Shown here: positions 1 to 8,203 of the stretch, one piece after another
Position numbering within the stretch: position 1 is the stretch's first letter
How the letters are laid out: each line of letters opens with the position of its first letter
NCBI GenBank assembly: GCA_964404035.1
Contig: CAYOIT010000092.1
Coordinates: forward strand, 1-17,382
Direction of reading: 5' to 3'
DNA from: CAMBRF01 sp964404035
GTDB taxonomy: Bacteria; Verrucomicrobiota; Kiritimatiellia; CAIKKV01; CAITUY01
DNA: 17,382 nt
Made by a program: the position numbers and the translations under genes
Notes under the pieces: generated by a model
Seen by the model: only the letters and a program-made list of their open reading frames with translations
Told to the model about the DNA's origin: nothing
Database searches by the model: none

Positions 1-872
1 CGCCGATGCTGGCCTATTACAGCGCGTTGGAGACGCACCTGATCCGGAACAGCGTTTCGCTGGAGGATTTTGCCTACGATCTCGGGCCGAACCCGGCCAT
101 GTTCACCCCGGAGCTGATCGTGACGCTTCGCGACCAGTTGGAACGAGCGCGGAAGACGGCCGCCTCGTATTACGTGAAGGCCCGGGTCGAACAGGCCGCG
201 CGGGATCTGGAATGGGCGATTCCCGCGGCGGCACGGCGGAGCATGGACAAGGCCGTGGCCCTCAAGCATGGAAAGAAGGAGTACGTCTGCCCCCGCCGGA
301 CGGGCGCCATCGTGGTCGACGGCAAACTCGACGACGAGGGCTGGGAGGATGTGGCCGCGGCGGGCGGTTTTGCGAAGCCCAATACGTTTGAGCCGGTCCA
401 GGAGAAAGACCGTACCGAGTTCCGGATGACGTGGGACGACACGGCGCTCTATGTCGCCGTACGTTGCGCCAACACTAATGCGGCCAACCTGAAGGTGACG
501 GAGAACGTCTGGGGCATGGACAATTTCGAGTTCTTCTTCGTACCCGCATCGAGCTACACGGCGGGATATTACCAGGCCGCCGTTTCGGCGGCGGGCAAAG
601 CCTGGGGCCCCCAGCACTTCATGGGCGATTACATGTGGGGGAAGGATTTGAAAGCAATGCCGCCGCTCGACGTGGCAGTTCAACGCGGAGACCGGGAATG
701 GACCTGCGAGTTCGTTGTGCCGTTCAAGACGCTGAAGGACGCGGCTCCAAAGGCGGGCGAGTTCTGGCGGGCCAATGTGGCTCGCGGCGGGGGGGCCTGG
801 TCGCGTTTGCCGATCGGCAACTGGCACCTGTATCGCGATTTCGACTTGGTCACATTTTCGGGCGAGAAATGA
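1..872 (+). CDS. C-terminal part of DUF4838-like protein with CBM9-type domain (5' truncated by window edge)
   Basis: The reading frame is open to the left window edge and ends at TGA 870-872, so only the last ~289 codons are present. The first ~90 visible residues are helical and fit the tail of a DUF4838-type glycoside-hydrolase-like protein (inference). From about residue 100 there is a beta-sandwich of the CBM9 / DOMON-like carbohydrate-binding type. It opens with the typical IVVDGKLDDEGW motif and contains WDDTALYVAVR and MDNFEFFFVP, all hallmarks of CBM9-like domains. Such modules bind reducing ends or termini of plant polysaccharides. The stop overlaps the start of the next gene (ATGA at 869-872), so the two are probably translationally coupled in a carbohydrate-degradation operon. 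The CBM9-like assignment is strong; the N-terminal assignment is weaker because most of the protein lies outside the window. Confidence 0.8.
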   Translation, partial: PMLAYYSALETHLIRNSVSLEDFAYDLGPNPAMFTPELIVTLRDQLERARKTAASYYVKARVEQAARDLEWAIPAAARRSMDKAVALKHGKKEYVCPRRTGAIVVDGKLDDEGWEDVAAAGGFAKPNTFEPVQEKDRTEFRMTWDDTALYVAVRCANTNAANLKVTENVWGMDNFEFFFVPASSYTAGYYQAAVSAAGKAWGPQHFMGDYMWGKDLKAMPPLDVAVQRGDREWTCEFVVPFKTLKDAAPKAGEFWRANVARGGGAWSRLPIGNWHLYRDFDLVTFSGEK

Positions 873-2518
873 CGATGGGCACAACACAAGAGGAAGTGAA
901 GCCGTGCGTTCGTGTTCGTCGATGGGTCCTGCTGGCGAGTGTTGTGATGGGGGTGCTCAGCAAGGATTGGCAATCCGTTGCCGAGGGCGCGGAGGCATCC
1001 ACCGGGACCCACTACTATGTCAACAACCGGCTCGGCTCGGATGACCTCGACGGCCTGACACCCGCGCCTTCCCCGGCCGGAAAATCCGGACCGACAGCCA
1101 CGATCATGGCGGCGGTAAGGAAAGCCTGTGTGGGCGCGCGCATTGTCATCGCCAACACGGGCCAGGATTACCGGGAAAGCGTTCACATCAAGGGTTTTCG
1201 AAAAGGTCGCGCAGACCATCCGCTGGTCATTGACGGCAACGGGGCCACGGTGAGCGGACTCGTCCGGGTTGCGCCTGAGCGATGGACGAATGTGCATGAT
1301 GACGTTTATGCGTTTGTCAACCGGGTAGGCGGCGCGGACTATGTGCCCAAACTTGAATATACAGGGTGGCAGCAACGCATCGGCGACAGCGTGTACGGAA
1401 ACATGCCGGGCTTTAACTGGATGGCGGGTTGGAGCGGATGGCCCACCGAGCGGCAGGCACCGGAGATCTTCTTCCTGAACGGCAAGCCGGGGCCCAACGT
1501 GGCGAAGCTGGCAGACCTGCCCCCGGGCGGTTTCTTTTACGACCATCGTGTGAAGCCCAGATGTCTGTATTTCCGCGTTCCTGCGGGCGCCAGGATCGAG
1601 GACTGCACGCTGGAGATTCCCTTGAACGAAGGTGTCTTCGTCACCGACGATTACGTGGTGGTTCGTAATCTGGCATCGAAGTATGCCATGGATGACGGTT
1701 TTGCCGGGTTCTGGGGGATCGGCGTGGTCTTTGAGAATTGCAACGGCTCATTCAACTGCGACCAGGGGATTTCTCTCCACGGAACCAGCGTGACGCTGAT
1801 CGACGGCGGGCTCTACGAGCGCAACGGCGGGTGCGGGATCGCCGATGTCATGTCCAGTTTCACCGTGTATCGCAACGTGGTGGTACGGGACAACCTGATT
1901 ACCGGCGCGCTTTTCCAGGGACTTGGCCACAGCATGCTGAATTGCAGCGTGTACGGCAACTGGAGCCCCCAGATCGATGCCAGTGGGGAGGGTTCTGTAT
2001 CCATCGTGAACTGCCTTATAGCCGGGTCGCTTGAAGCCGGTGGCGGGGCTCATACCGGGCGGGGCCGGATCGATCCCGGTGGAGGCGTTGGAATTCAGAT
2101 GGAGCGGGGACGGATCGATCACTCCACCATTGTCAACTGCTCACAAGGGGTTATCGTCCTGAAGAGCGGGATGATTGCCAATTCAGTCATCGCTAATTGC
2201 ACCAACGAGCTGGTCAATATCCGCCAGGCGGCGACGAACACGTTTCAGATGAAGAAGACAATTCTCGCGCCCGGGTCAGTCGTCTATGGCACCGAAAAGG
2301 TCACCCAGGATGCTTGGGGTGATTTTACCAAAAGAACACCTTGGGCAAGCAGCATGATGCGGGCGTCTCCCCGCCTTGAGCCGCCGCTCTATGCGCTGCC
2401 GCCGGATTCGTCGTTTTTCAAAGCGGGCGAATATGAGCGAACGCCCGGGGCGGTTATGCCGCGTTGGAAGGGTTGGAACCCGAACGGAGAAGAGCCGTAT
2501 ATCCGGCCACCGCCGTAG
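869..2518 (+). CDS. Exported right-handed parallel beta-helix protein
   Basis: This is a 549-residue protein. ATG 869 overlaps the stop of the preceding gene; a second in-frame ATG at 875 is an alternative. Residues ~15-42 form a signal peptide (RVRRW then VLLASVVMGVLS, small residues near AEGAEA), so export is expected. The mature start YYVNNRLGSDDLDG and the following GPTATIMAAV stretch, then GARIVIANTGQDYRESV, are the classic opening of parallel beta-helix proteins related to polysaccharide lyases and GH28-like hydrolases. From about residue 230 to 460 there are repeated Val/Ile/Asn/Gly-rich turns (for example VVVRNLAS, VVFENCNG, VSIVNCLIAG, STIVNCSQG) typical of PbH1 coils. Catalytic residues cannot be assigned, so lyase, hydrolase or non-enzymatic binding are all possible. 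Position between a CBM9 protein and a GH2 enzyme supports a role in polysaccharide breakdown. Confidence 0.85.
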   Translation: MTMGTTQEEVKPCVRVRRWVLLASVVMGVLSKDWQSVAEGAEASTGTHYYVNNRLGSDDLDGLTPAPSPAGKSGPTATIMAAVRKACVGARIVIANTGQDYRESVHIKGFRKGRADHPLVIDGNGATVSGLVRVAPERWTNVHDDVYAFVNRVGGADYVPKLEYTGWQQRIGDSVYGNMPGFNWMAGWSGWPTERQAPEIFFLNGKPGPNVAKLADLPPGGFFYDHRVKPRCLYFRVPAGARIEDCTLEIPLNEGVFVTDDYVVVRNLASKYAMDDGFAGFWGIGVVFENCNGSFNCDQGISLHGTSVTLIDGGLYERNGGCGIADVMSSFTVYRNVVVRDNLITGALFQGLGHSMLNCSVYGNWSPQIDASGEGSVSIVNCLIAGSLEAGGGAHTGRGRIDPGGGVGIQMERGRIDHSTIVNCSQGVIVLKSGMIANSVIANCTNELVNIRQAATNTFQMKKTILAPGSVVYGTEKVTQDAWGDFTKRTPWASSMMRASPRLEPPLYALPPDSSFFKAGEYERTPGAVMPRWKGWNPNGEEPYIRPPP

Positions 2519-2541
2519 GATGGCGGCCTCCATATACAGTT

Positions 2542-2571
2542 TTGACAATTCAACGAAAACAGGAGCATATC
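2542..2571 (+). promoter_or_regulatory. Possible promoter in the 92-bp gap before the GH2 gene
   Basis: A perfect TTGACA (2542-2547) is followed 18 bp later by CATATC (2566-2571), which matches the -10 consensus at only three positions. The surrounding gap is AT-rich compared with the flanking coding DNA. It would allow the GH2 gene to be transcribed apart from the two genes upstream. The -10 is weak, so this is a tentative call. Confidence 0.25.
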
Positions 2572-2610
2572 AGTGATAATCAGTGCAAAGCGGCTCAGGA
2601 GGAGAATGGG

Positions 2611-5211
2611 ATGATGGATGTTTCCAGTGCGGCGGGTGTCAAGTGGGAGTTCAAGCAGGAGGGGGGCGGATGGGCCTCGATCCAGGTGCCGGCAGGCGGC
2701 TGGCGCACGCAAGGCTACACCTGTGACGCCGGTGTCTACCGTGCCCGGATACCCATCCCGCGCGAAGCCGAAGGGCACTTGGTGCGGCTGGTTTTTGAGG
2801 CGGTGAATTTCGGCGCCGAGGTGTTCGCCGGGCCGGACGAAACGCACCTCTCCCGCGTGGCCTCGCATGTGAACGGGTGGATGCCGTTCAAGGCCGATGT
2901 GTCGTCGATCGCCATGCCTGGAGGAACGCTGCTGGTCCACGTGGCCGTCAACGGTCGGCGCAAATTCATGGTGAACGGCAAGTACACGGTTCCGCAGGGA
3001 GCCGACTGGTATCCCGACGTGGCGGACGGCATCCTGCGCGGCGTGTCGCTTGAGATTCTCCCCCGGGTGCATATCGAGGATATCTGGACCAGGACGCACC
3101 TGGCGCCGGACAGGCTCCAGACGCAGGTCAAGGTGGTCAATTCCAGCCCTCACGCCGTGACGGCGGTGCTTGAGTCGGAACTGCTGTCGTGGAACAAGTC
3201 GGCGTTCGATTATCCCCGGATTCCCGACTTCCGCTTGGAGCTTGGCCCCGGCGAAAGCCGCACCGTGGAGTTGCCCCCCGTCGCGTGGACTCTCGGCGCC
3301 ACCAGTTACTGGTGGCCGAATGTCCCTTATCGGGAGGGCTACCAGGCTCAACTGCACGTTTTGAAGATGGTTCTGAAAGCGAACGGCACGAGGGCGCACG
3401 AATACCGCCAGCGGTTCGGGTTCCGCCAGTTCCGGGCCCGGGGAAACCGCTACGAGTTGAACGGATTGGGCTGTAATCTGCGGGGCGATAACCAGCAGGA
3501 GGCCAATTTCGGAACGGACGGCTATGGAGTGAAGGCGGGGTTTGGGCCGCCCACAGCGGCCAATCCAGGCTGGCCCCATGCGGTCGACAACCTCCAGCGC
3601 CTGAACTTCAACGTCATGCGCATACACCAAATCCCCGCCACGCCGTACATGCTGGATGTGTGCGACGAAAAGGGGTTGATGCTGGTGGATGAGACCCCGT
3701 TGCGCGGCTCCGGAAGCATGGAGGATTTTGACGCCGGTCGCGAGAACATGATCAATAGCGCTCGCGAACTGGTGCTGCGCGATCGAAATCACCCCTCAAT
3801 TGTCATCTGGAGTGCCGCGAACGAGTGGGCAGAACCGCTGCTCGAGACCTCCAAAGCCATCCTGGCCCTGGACGACACGCGGCCGGTCATCGGCGACGGC
3901 GCCGATATCACGCTGAAAACCAATCACTGCCCGGAACTGGCCCCCTACTGCATCATCATGCAGCACTATGTCGGCGGCATGCCGGGTTTGCCGCTGGTGG
4001 GCGGCACGCCTCGCGAACACCTGCCCTACGGTGAAACCGAGGCCGTCTGGCCGCATGACAATACGAAAGCGGGTTTTGCCTGGATGGGGACAGGCATCCG
4101 CATTCGCCGGCTTAACGGCAATGCGGATCTGAGAAACTATATCCTGAACAATGCCTGGTCCAACTACGTGCCGGGCGAAGGCCCGGAGACCGAAGTCCTT
4201 GAGAAGAAAGTCACGGGTCAGTGGAATGGGCACCTCGAGATCCCTCCGGCACTGTTGGATCCCTGGAATCACCCCCTGATTCGACTGATGCAGAAATGTT
4301 TCCACCCGCTGGCCGTCTGCGATGTCGAATTCGACCGGCTCAACGCACGAAGCGATACCGACGGCCTGTGGCCGACCGTGAAGCCATGCTGGGTCGCCGG
4401 CACGCGCGTGCGGCGCACGCTGGCCGCCTTCAATGACGAATTCACCGCTGAGCCGATTACCGTCCGATGGCAACTCCGGCAGGACACGCGGGACGGCATC
4501 GTGCTGGAGCAGGGAGAGTCCATCCACCAAATCCCGCCGGGAGGGTTCCGGAAACTGGATATCGAATTCACCTGTCCGACAGGGCCGGGCACCGTCCTCC
4601 TGGTCATGGAGTCTTACAAGGCAGGCCGGCAGAGATTCGTTGAAGATGAGGTGGTGTTCCGGATTGTGGATCGCCTGTCGTCTACTGTGCCGGCGGGATG
4701 GTACCGGCTGGTGTTTCTGTTCAACGGGAGGCCCGCGTCCTTGAAGGAGACGATCGCCAATGACGGGGCTACCACTCTGACCGACGTCAGCGAGAATGCG
4801 CGGCCTGGCGTAAACAACGGCGTGCGCCCCCAGCCCAAGGGGACGTGGTGGAGCGCGACGGTGGTCAATCACGGCGGTGCGGATCCGAACATGGAGATCT
4901 GGAAGGTGCAAAGCGTGGGAGGGAACGAGGTCACCCTGACCAGCGCGAAGAATGAACTGGCGCTGGCGGTGGCCAGCATGCGTGAGGGTACACCGGTGAT
5001 TCTCGAGCCCTGCGAGGCCGGGAAGCCGACCCAGGTCTGGTGTCTGGAGTTGGCGGGTGAGGGATGTTACCGGCTGGCCAACAAGGGCAGCGGGAACCTG
5101 CTGGATGTCTACGGTTGGTTTCCCCTGGATGGCGCGCGGGTGATGCAGCGGGCCCGGATGGAGCCTGCCCATCAATTGTGGCGGCTGGACAGCGTCGGGG
5201 CAGACGGTTAG
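2611..5211 (+). CDS. Glycoside hydrolase family 2 (beta-galactosidase-like) with C-terminal ricin-type beta-trefoil
   Basis: ATG 2611 is chosen because a near-perfect Shine-Dalgarno (AGGAGGAG, 2597-2604) lies 6 nt upstream; the frame is open further upstream but without such a site. The product is 866 residues. The order is a jelly-roll sugar-binding domain (~1-160), an immunoglobulin-like sandwich (~165-280), then a TIM barrel with the GH2 signature RDRNHPSIVIWSAANEW. Glu405 in that motif is the expected acid/base. The nucleophile is less clear; Glu475 or Glu477 in PYGETEAVW is the best candidate. Residues ~695-866 look like a ricin-type beta-trefoil (CBM13-like), with QVW at 808-810 and QLW at 855-857 matching its QxW motif. 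No signal peptide is visible, unlike the neighbouring beta-helix protein, so it may act in the cytoplasm or leave by another route. Exact substrate cannot be told; beta-galactosidase, beta-glucuronidase and beta-mannosidase are alternatives. Confidence 0.88.
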   Translation: MMDVSSAAGVKWEFKQEGGGWASIQVPAGGWRTQGYTCDAGVYRARIPIPREAEGHLVRLVFEAVNFGAEVFAGPDETHLSRVASHVNGWMPFKADVSSIAMPGGTLLVHVAVNGRRKFMVNGKYTVPQGADWYPDVADGILRGVSLEILPRVHIEDIWTRTHLAPDRLQTQVKVVNSSPHAVTAVLESELLSWNKSAFDYPRIPDFRLELGPGESRTVELPPVAWTLGATSYWWPNVPYREGYQAQLHVLKMVLKANGTRAHEYRQRFGFRQFRARGNRYELNGLGCNLRGDNQQEANFGTDGYGVKAGFGPPTAANPGWPHAVDNLQRLNFNVMRIHQIPATPYMLDVCDEKGLMLVDETPLRGSGSMEDFDAGRENMINSARELVLRDRNHPSIVIWSAANEWAEPLLETSKAILALDDTRPVIGDGADITLKTNHCPELAPYCIIMQHYVGGMPGLPLVGGTPREHLPYGETEAVWPHDNTKAGFAWMGTGIRIRRLNGNADLRNYILNNAWSNYVPGEGPETEVLEKKVTGQWNGHLEIPPALLDPWNHPLIRLMQKCFHPLAVCDVEFDRLNARSDTDGLWPTVKPCWVAGTRVRRTLAAFNDEFTAEPITVRWQLRQDTRDGIVLEQGESIHQIPPGGFRKLDIEFTCPTGPGTVLLVMESYKAGRQRFVEDEVVFRIVDRLSSTVPAGWYRLVFLFNGRPASLKETIANDGATTLTDVSENARPGVNNGVRPQPKGTWWSATVVNHGGADPNMEIWKVQSVGGNEVTLTSAKNELALAVASMREGTPVILEPCEAGKPTQVWCLELAGEGCYRLANKGSGNLLDVYGWFPLDGARVMQRARMEPAHQLWRLDSVGADG

Positions 5212-5225
5212 ATTGTTCCATGCGG

Positions 5226-5254
5226 AGATGCGACGCAAATGCGTCGCATCTTTT
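5226..5254 (+). terminator. Rho-independent terminator after the GH2 gene
   Basis: A perfect 11-bp GC-rich inverted repeat (AGATGCGACGC 5226-5236 with GCGTCGCATCT 5241-5251) has a 4-nt AAAT loop and is followed by T's to 5254. It begins 15 nt after the GH2 stop codon. It probably ends the upstream transcript, which would make the FAD oxidoreductase a separate unit. The stem may also be part of the adjoining palindrome cluster. Confidence 0.65.
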
Positions 5255-5335
5255 GGTAGCGTCGGCTTTATGCCGACGGTCGCAGGGATAAACCCTGCGC
5301 TACCTTGGGTTGCGGGCACAGCCCGCCTTAAGGTA
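5255..5335. repeat. Cluster of nested palindromes (REP-like, three-way-junction architecture)
   Basis: An outer inverted repeat GGTAGCG (5255-5261) / CGCTACC (5298-5304) encloses two perfect hairpins. These are GTCGGC-TTTAT-GCCGAC (5261-5277) and CGCAGGG-ATAAA-CCCTGCG (5281-5299). Directly after it, TACCTT (5301-5306) / AAGGTA (5330-5335) encloses GCGGGC-ACA-GCCCGC (5312-5326). The whole folds as a compact multi-branched structure and sits in the 5' leader of the FAD oxidoreductase gene. The style resembles short interspersed palindromes of large environmental bacterial genomes; the family is not identified. Confidence 0.7.
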
Positions 5336-5371
5336 GACATACAACTTTCTACACGATTAAGGGGTACGGTT

Positions 5372-7096
5372 TTGCGAACAGTACATCATGACGTCGGCTT
5401 CTGCGTGGTGGGCGGCGGGCTGGCCGGCATGTGTGCGGCGATTGCCGCCGCCCGGCACGGGGCGACCGTCGCGCTGGTGCATGATCGACCGGTGCTCGGC
5501 GGTAACGCGTCCAGCGAGATTCGCATGCACGTCTGCGGCGCGCATGGCGAGAACATGCGGGAAACCGGCATTATCGAGGAGATTAAACTCCGCAATGCCT
5601 ACCGCAACCCCCAGCACAACTACAGCATCTGGGATAGCGTTCTCTATGAAATGGTACGCTTCACGCCGAATATCACGCTATTGCTGAACTGCCCGGTAAG
5701 CGCCGCGACGATGGACGGGCCACGGATACAGTCGGTTACCGGGTGGCAATCAACCAGCGAAACCTGGCATACCGTGACGGCCGCCTGCTTTGCCGACTGT
5801 TCCGGCGACAGCATCCTCGCCCCACTCTCCGGCGCGGAGTTCCGCCTGGGGCGGGAGGCACGCGCGACATTCGATGAGGATATTGAGCCGGAGGTCGCCG
5901 ACCGCCGGACGATGGGTATGAGTTGCCTGTTTCAAATGCGCGAAACCGACCGCCCGCAACCCTTCATTCCGCCGGACTGGGCCTACGTCTTCGAGAGCGA
6001 CGATGACCTGCCCCACCGCGCGCACCCCGTGCGCGACACTAATTTCTGGTGGCTTGAGGTTGGCGGCGAGGACGACAGCATTCATGACACGGAAGCACTG
6101 CGCGATGAGTTGCTGAAGATCGCCTTCGGGGTGATCGATCACCTGAAAAACCGCGGCGACCATGGCGCGGAGCGCTGGCAGGTGGAATGGATCGGCTTCC
6201 TGCCGGGCAAGCGCGAAAGCCGCCGCTATGTGGGGGATCACACCTTGACCCAGTCCGACGTGCGCGCCGGCGGCCCTTTCCCCGACATCGTCGCCTACGG
6301 CGGGTGGAGCATGGACGATCATCATCCCATGGGGTTCCGGTATCCGGGCACCCCGACCCTCTTCCACCCCGCCCCCTCCCCCTACGGGATACCGTATCGC
6401 TGCCTGTATTCGCGCAACGTCAGCAACCTGTTCTTCGCCGGTCGCAACATCAGTGCGACCCATGCGGCGATGAGTTCGACGCGCGTCATGTCCACCTGCG
6501 CGACGCTGGGCCAGGCAGTGGGCACCGCCGCCGCCCTCGCGATCCGCGACGGGTTGTCGCCGCGCGGCGTCCATGAACAGCGGCTGGCGGAACTGCAGCA
6601 GACGTTGATGGATGACGACTGCTACCTGCCCGGCCGGGTGCGCGCGATCAGCGCGTTGACCCGCACCGCGCAACTCACCGCCAGCGCCGGCAATCCCGAA
6701 CCGCTGCGCAACGGCGTCGACCGCCCGGTGGGAGGCAGCGATAACGGCTGGACCTGTTCCCCGGAAGGATGGGTGGCGTTCACCTTCGAAACACCGCGGC
6801 ACATCAGCGGGGTGCGGCTGGTATTCGACAGTCACCTGACCGCGCACGGGTTGAATTTGCCCTACTGCTATCCGCTCGATCTGGCCCACGCAACCGTTCC
6901 CGCCACGCTGGTAAAGGCTTTCCGCATTGAAGCGCAAGAGGAGACGGGCGCCTGGCGCGTGCTGCGCCGGGAAACGGCGAATCATCACCGGCTGGTCCGT
7001 GTTCCTCTCGATGTCACGACGCCATCACTGCGTATTATTTTCGAGCAGACTTGGGGTGCACCCGCCCTGCACGTACAGGCCTGCGAATTATGCTGA
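5372..7096 (+). CDS. FAD-dependent oxidoreductase (FAD_oxidored type) with C-terminal discoidin-like domain
   Basis: The start is taken as TTG 5372, preceded at 7 nt by AAGGGG (5359-5364); starting upstream would translate the palindrome cluster. The product is 574 residues. The N-terminus is a Rossmann dinucleotide-binding fold, with VVGGGLAGMCAAIAAARHG giving GxGxxG at Gly15/17/20. It is followed by RPVLGGNASSEIRMHVCGAHG, typical of the PF12831-type flavoproteins common in PVC bacteria. Near residues 345-385, NLFFAGRNISATHAAMSSTRVM and ATLGQAVGTAAALA are the conserved C-terminal FAD-contact region. The last ~115 residues form a beta-rich F5/8 (discoidin)-like module. No signal peptide is seen. 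Flavoproteins of this type are frequent next to glycosidases; oxidation of a sugar or glycoside is plausible but the substrate is unknown. Confidence 0.85.
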   Translation: MRTVHHDVGFCVVGGGLAGMCAAIAAARHGATVALVHDRPVLGGNASSEIRMHVCGAHGENMRETGIIEEIKLRNAYRNPQHNYSIWDSVLYEMVRFTPNITLLLNCPVSAATMDGPRIQSVTGWQSTSETWHTVTAACFADCSGDSILAPLSGAEFRLGREARATFDEDIEPEVADRRTMGMSCLFQMRETDRPQPFIPPDWAYVFESDDDLPHRAHPVRDTNFWWLEVGGEDDSIHDTEALRDELLKIAFGVIDHLKNRGDHGAERWQVEWIGFLPGKRESRRYVGDHTLTQSDVRAGGPFPDIVAYGGWSMDDHHPMGFRYPGTPTLFHPAPSPYGIPYRCLYSRNVSNLFFAGRNISATHAAMSSTRVMSTCATLGQAVGTAAALAIRDGLSPRGVHEQRLAELQQTLMDDDCYLPGRVRAISALTRTAQLTASAGNPEPLRNGVDRPVGGSDNGWTCSPEGWVAFTFETPRHISGVRLVFDSHLTAHGLNLPYCYPLDLAHATVPATLVKAFRIEAQEETGAWRVLRRETANHHRLVRVPLDVTTPSLRIIFEQTWGAPALHVQACELC

Positions 7097-7210
7097 TCAT
7101 TCAATCACCTGCGGACAGTGACGATCTGTTTCCCTATTTCATGGACGGTAACACGATGCCACGCAGGATGATTTCAGGATGACAATGGACATCCGGTTGA
7201 GGTGAACCCA

Positions 7211-8191
7211 TCACACTTTGTAGTTGGCGGCCGCCTGCTGGAGTCCCTGTTTAACCTTTTCCACCAGCATCTGCGGAGCGAGCGCCGTGGCCCCCCCGCC
7301 CCATGACAGGATCCAGTCCTTGACCTCGTTGACATGGTTGGTGGTGAACTCCAGCACAACACCGCCTTCCCGACACTCCCGGACACGCTGCGTCGCATGC
7401 CATTGCCGTTCGCGGATATAGGGGGCCACCTCCGGGGCAAACTGGATCCTGACCTTGTGAAACTTGTCCTTCCAGACGATTCCAAACTGGTCTCCGAACA
7501 TTCGTTCGGCGGTCATGTCGGCAGGCATCGTGAAGGGTTCGTCAAGAATACTGGCCTTGGCGATCCGGGATACCCCGAACGTCCGGATAGACTGGCGGTG
7601 ATGACAGAAACTGCTCAGGTACCACTCGCCCCGGTAGCTTACCAGATAGTAGGGGTCCACCTTCCGCTCCGCCACCTCCTCACCTTTCCTGCGCGGCGAC
7701 GCGTGCGTGAGACGAATCCGCCGGTTGTCACGAATCGCCTTGGCCAGCGTGTCCCAGATGGCCGGATTCAACCGTGTGGCGGGCTCGGGAAACATCAGGA
7801 TCCGTTCGTTCAGCCAGGCTGGATCCACGTTCGTTTTGTCGGGGAGCGAGTCCCTGATCCTCTGAAACACCGACGAAATCTTCTCGAAGAGGGGCGTGTT
7901 GCGGTACTGACTCAGAACGCGCTCGGCGACACAGACGGAAAACAGGTCGCTTTCGCTCACATGAATTGCCGGCAGGGTAAAGTCCGGTTCCGTATAGTAG
8001 AAGCCACGCTTCAGCACATCATAGCCGATCGGAGCCTCCAGTTCATCCCGCAGGTAATCGATGTCCCGCTGGATCGTCTTGCCGCTCACCTCCCATTCTT
8101 TGCCCAGGCTGACGCAATTCGGGTAACTGCCCTCCTTGATCTTGCGGTTGATGAACAACAGACGGCGGTACTGGGGTTTGAACTTTGGCAT
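7211..8191 (-). CDS. WYL-domain transcriptional regulator with N-terminal helix-turn-helix
   Basis: This is a 326-residue protein. ATG at 8191 follows a good Shine-Dalgarno on the - strand (GGGAGGTG, about 8195-8202). Residues ~8-65 are a DeoR/HTH_11-type winged helix (LGKEWEVSGKTIQRDIDYLR is the recognition region). Residues ~145-215 are the WYL domain, with the namesake Trp190-Tyr191-Leu192 in YRGEWYLSSF and the following HHRQSIRTFGVSRI. The C-terminal ~90 residues fit the WCX extension. WYL proteins sense nucleic-acid or other small ligands and act as activators or repressors. Its convergent position beside the glycan genes suggests, but does not prove, that it controls them. Length and domain order are normal for the family. 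Confidence 0.9.
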   Translation of the reverse strand: MPKFKPQYRRLLFINRKIKEGSYPNCVSLGKEWEVSGKTIQRDIDYLRDELEAPIGYDVLKRGFYYTEPDFTLPAIHVSESDLFSVCVAERVLSQYRNTPLFEKISSVFQRIRDSLPDKTNVDPAWLNERILMFPEPATRLNPAIWDTLAKAIRDNRRIRLTHASPRRKGEEVAERKVDPYYLVSYRGEWYLSSFCHHRQSIRTFGVSRIAKASILDEPFTMPADMTAERMFGDQFGIVWKDKFHKVRIQFAPEVAPYIRERQWHATQRVRECREGGVVLEFTTNHVNEVKDWILSWGGGATALAPQMLVEKVKQGLQQAAANYKV

Positions 8192-8203
8192 CAGACACCT
8201 CCC

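Noticed and set aside
635..868. Upstream extension of the beta-helix protein
   Set aside because: It would overlap the CBM9 gene by more than 200 bp and would bury the signal peptide; the ATGA-coupled start at 869 is better.
2389..5340. Long open frames on the - strand (467 and 514 codons) under the GH2 gene
   Set aside because: They lie antisense to a clear GH2 with strong motifs and are explained by high GC; their translations are His/Arg/Pro-rich with no domain.
5213..5371. N-terminal extension of the FAD oxidoreductase
   Set aside because: It would translate the terminator and palindrome cluster; the TTG at 5372 has a Shine-Dalgarno and directly precedes the Rossmann fold.
5750..6988. 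Long - strand open frame (412 codons) under the FAD oxidoreductase
   Set aside because: It is a shadow of the well-supported + strand flavoprotein; low-complexity Gly/Arg/Ala composition.
7097..7210. Terminator between the convergent FAD and WYL genes
   Set aside because: Only a weak 5-bp GGATG/CATCC pair (7177-7194) is visible and no T-run follows on either strand.
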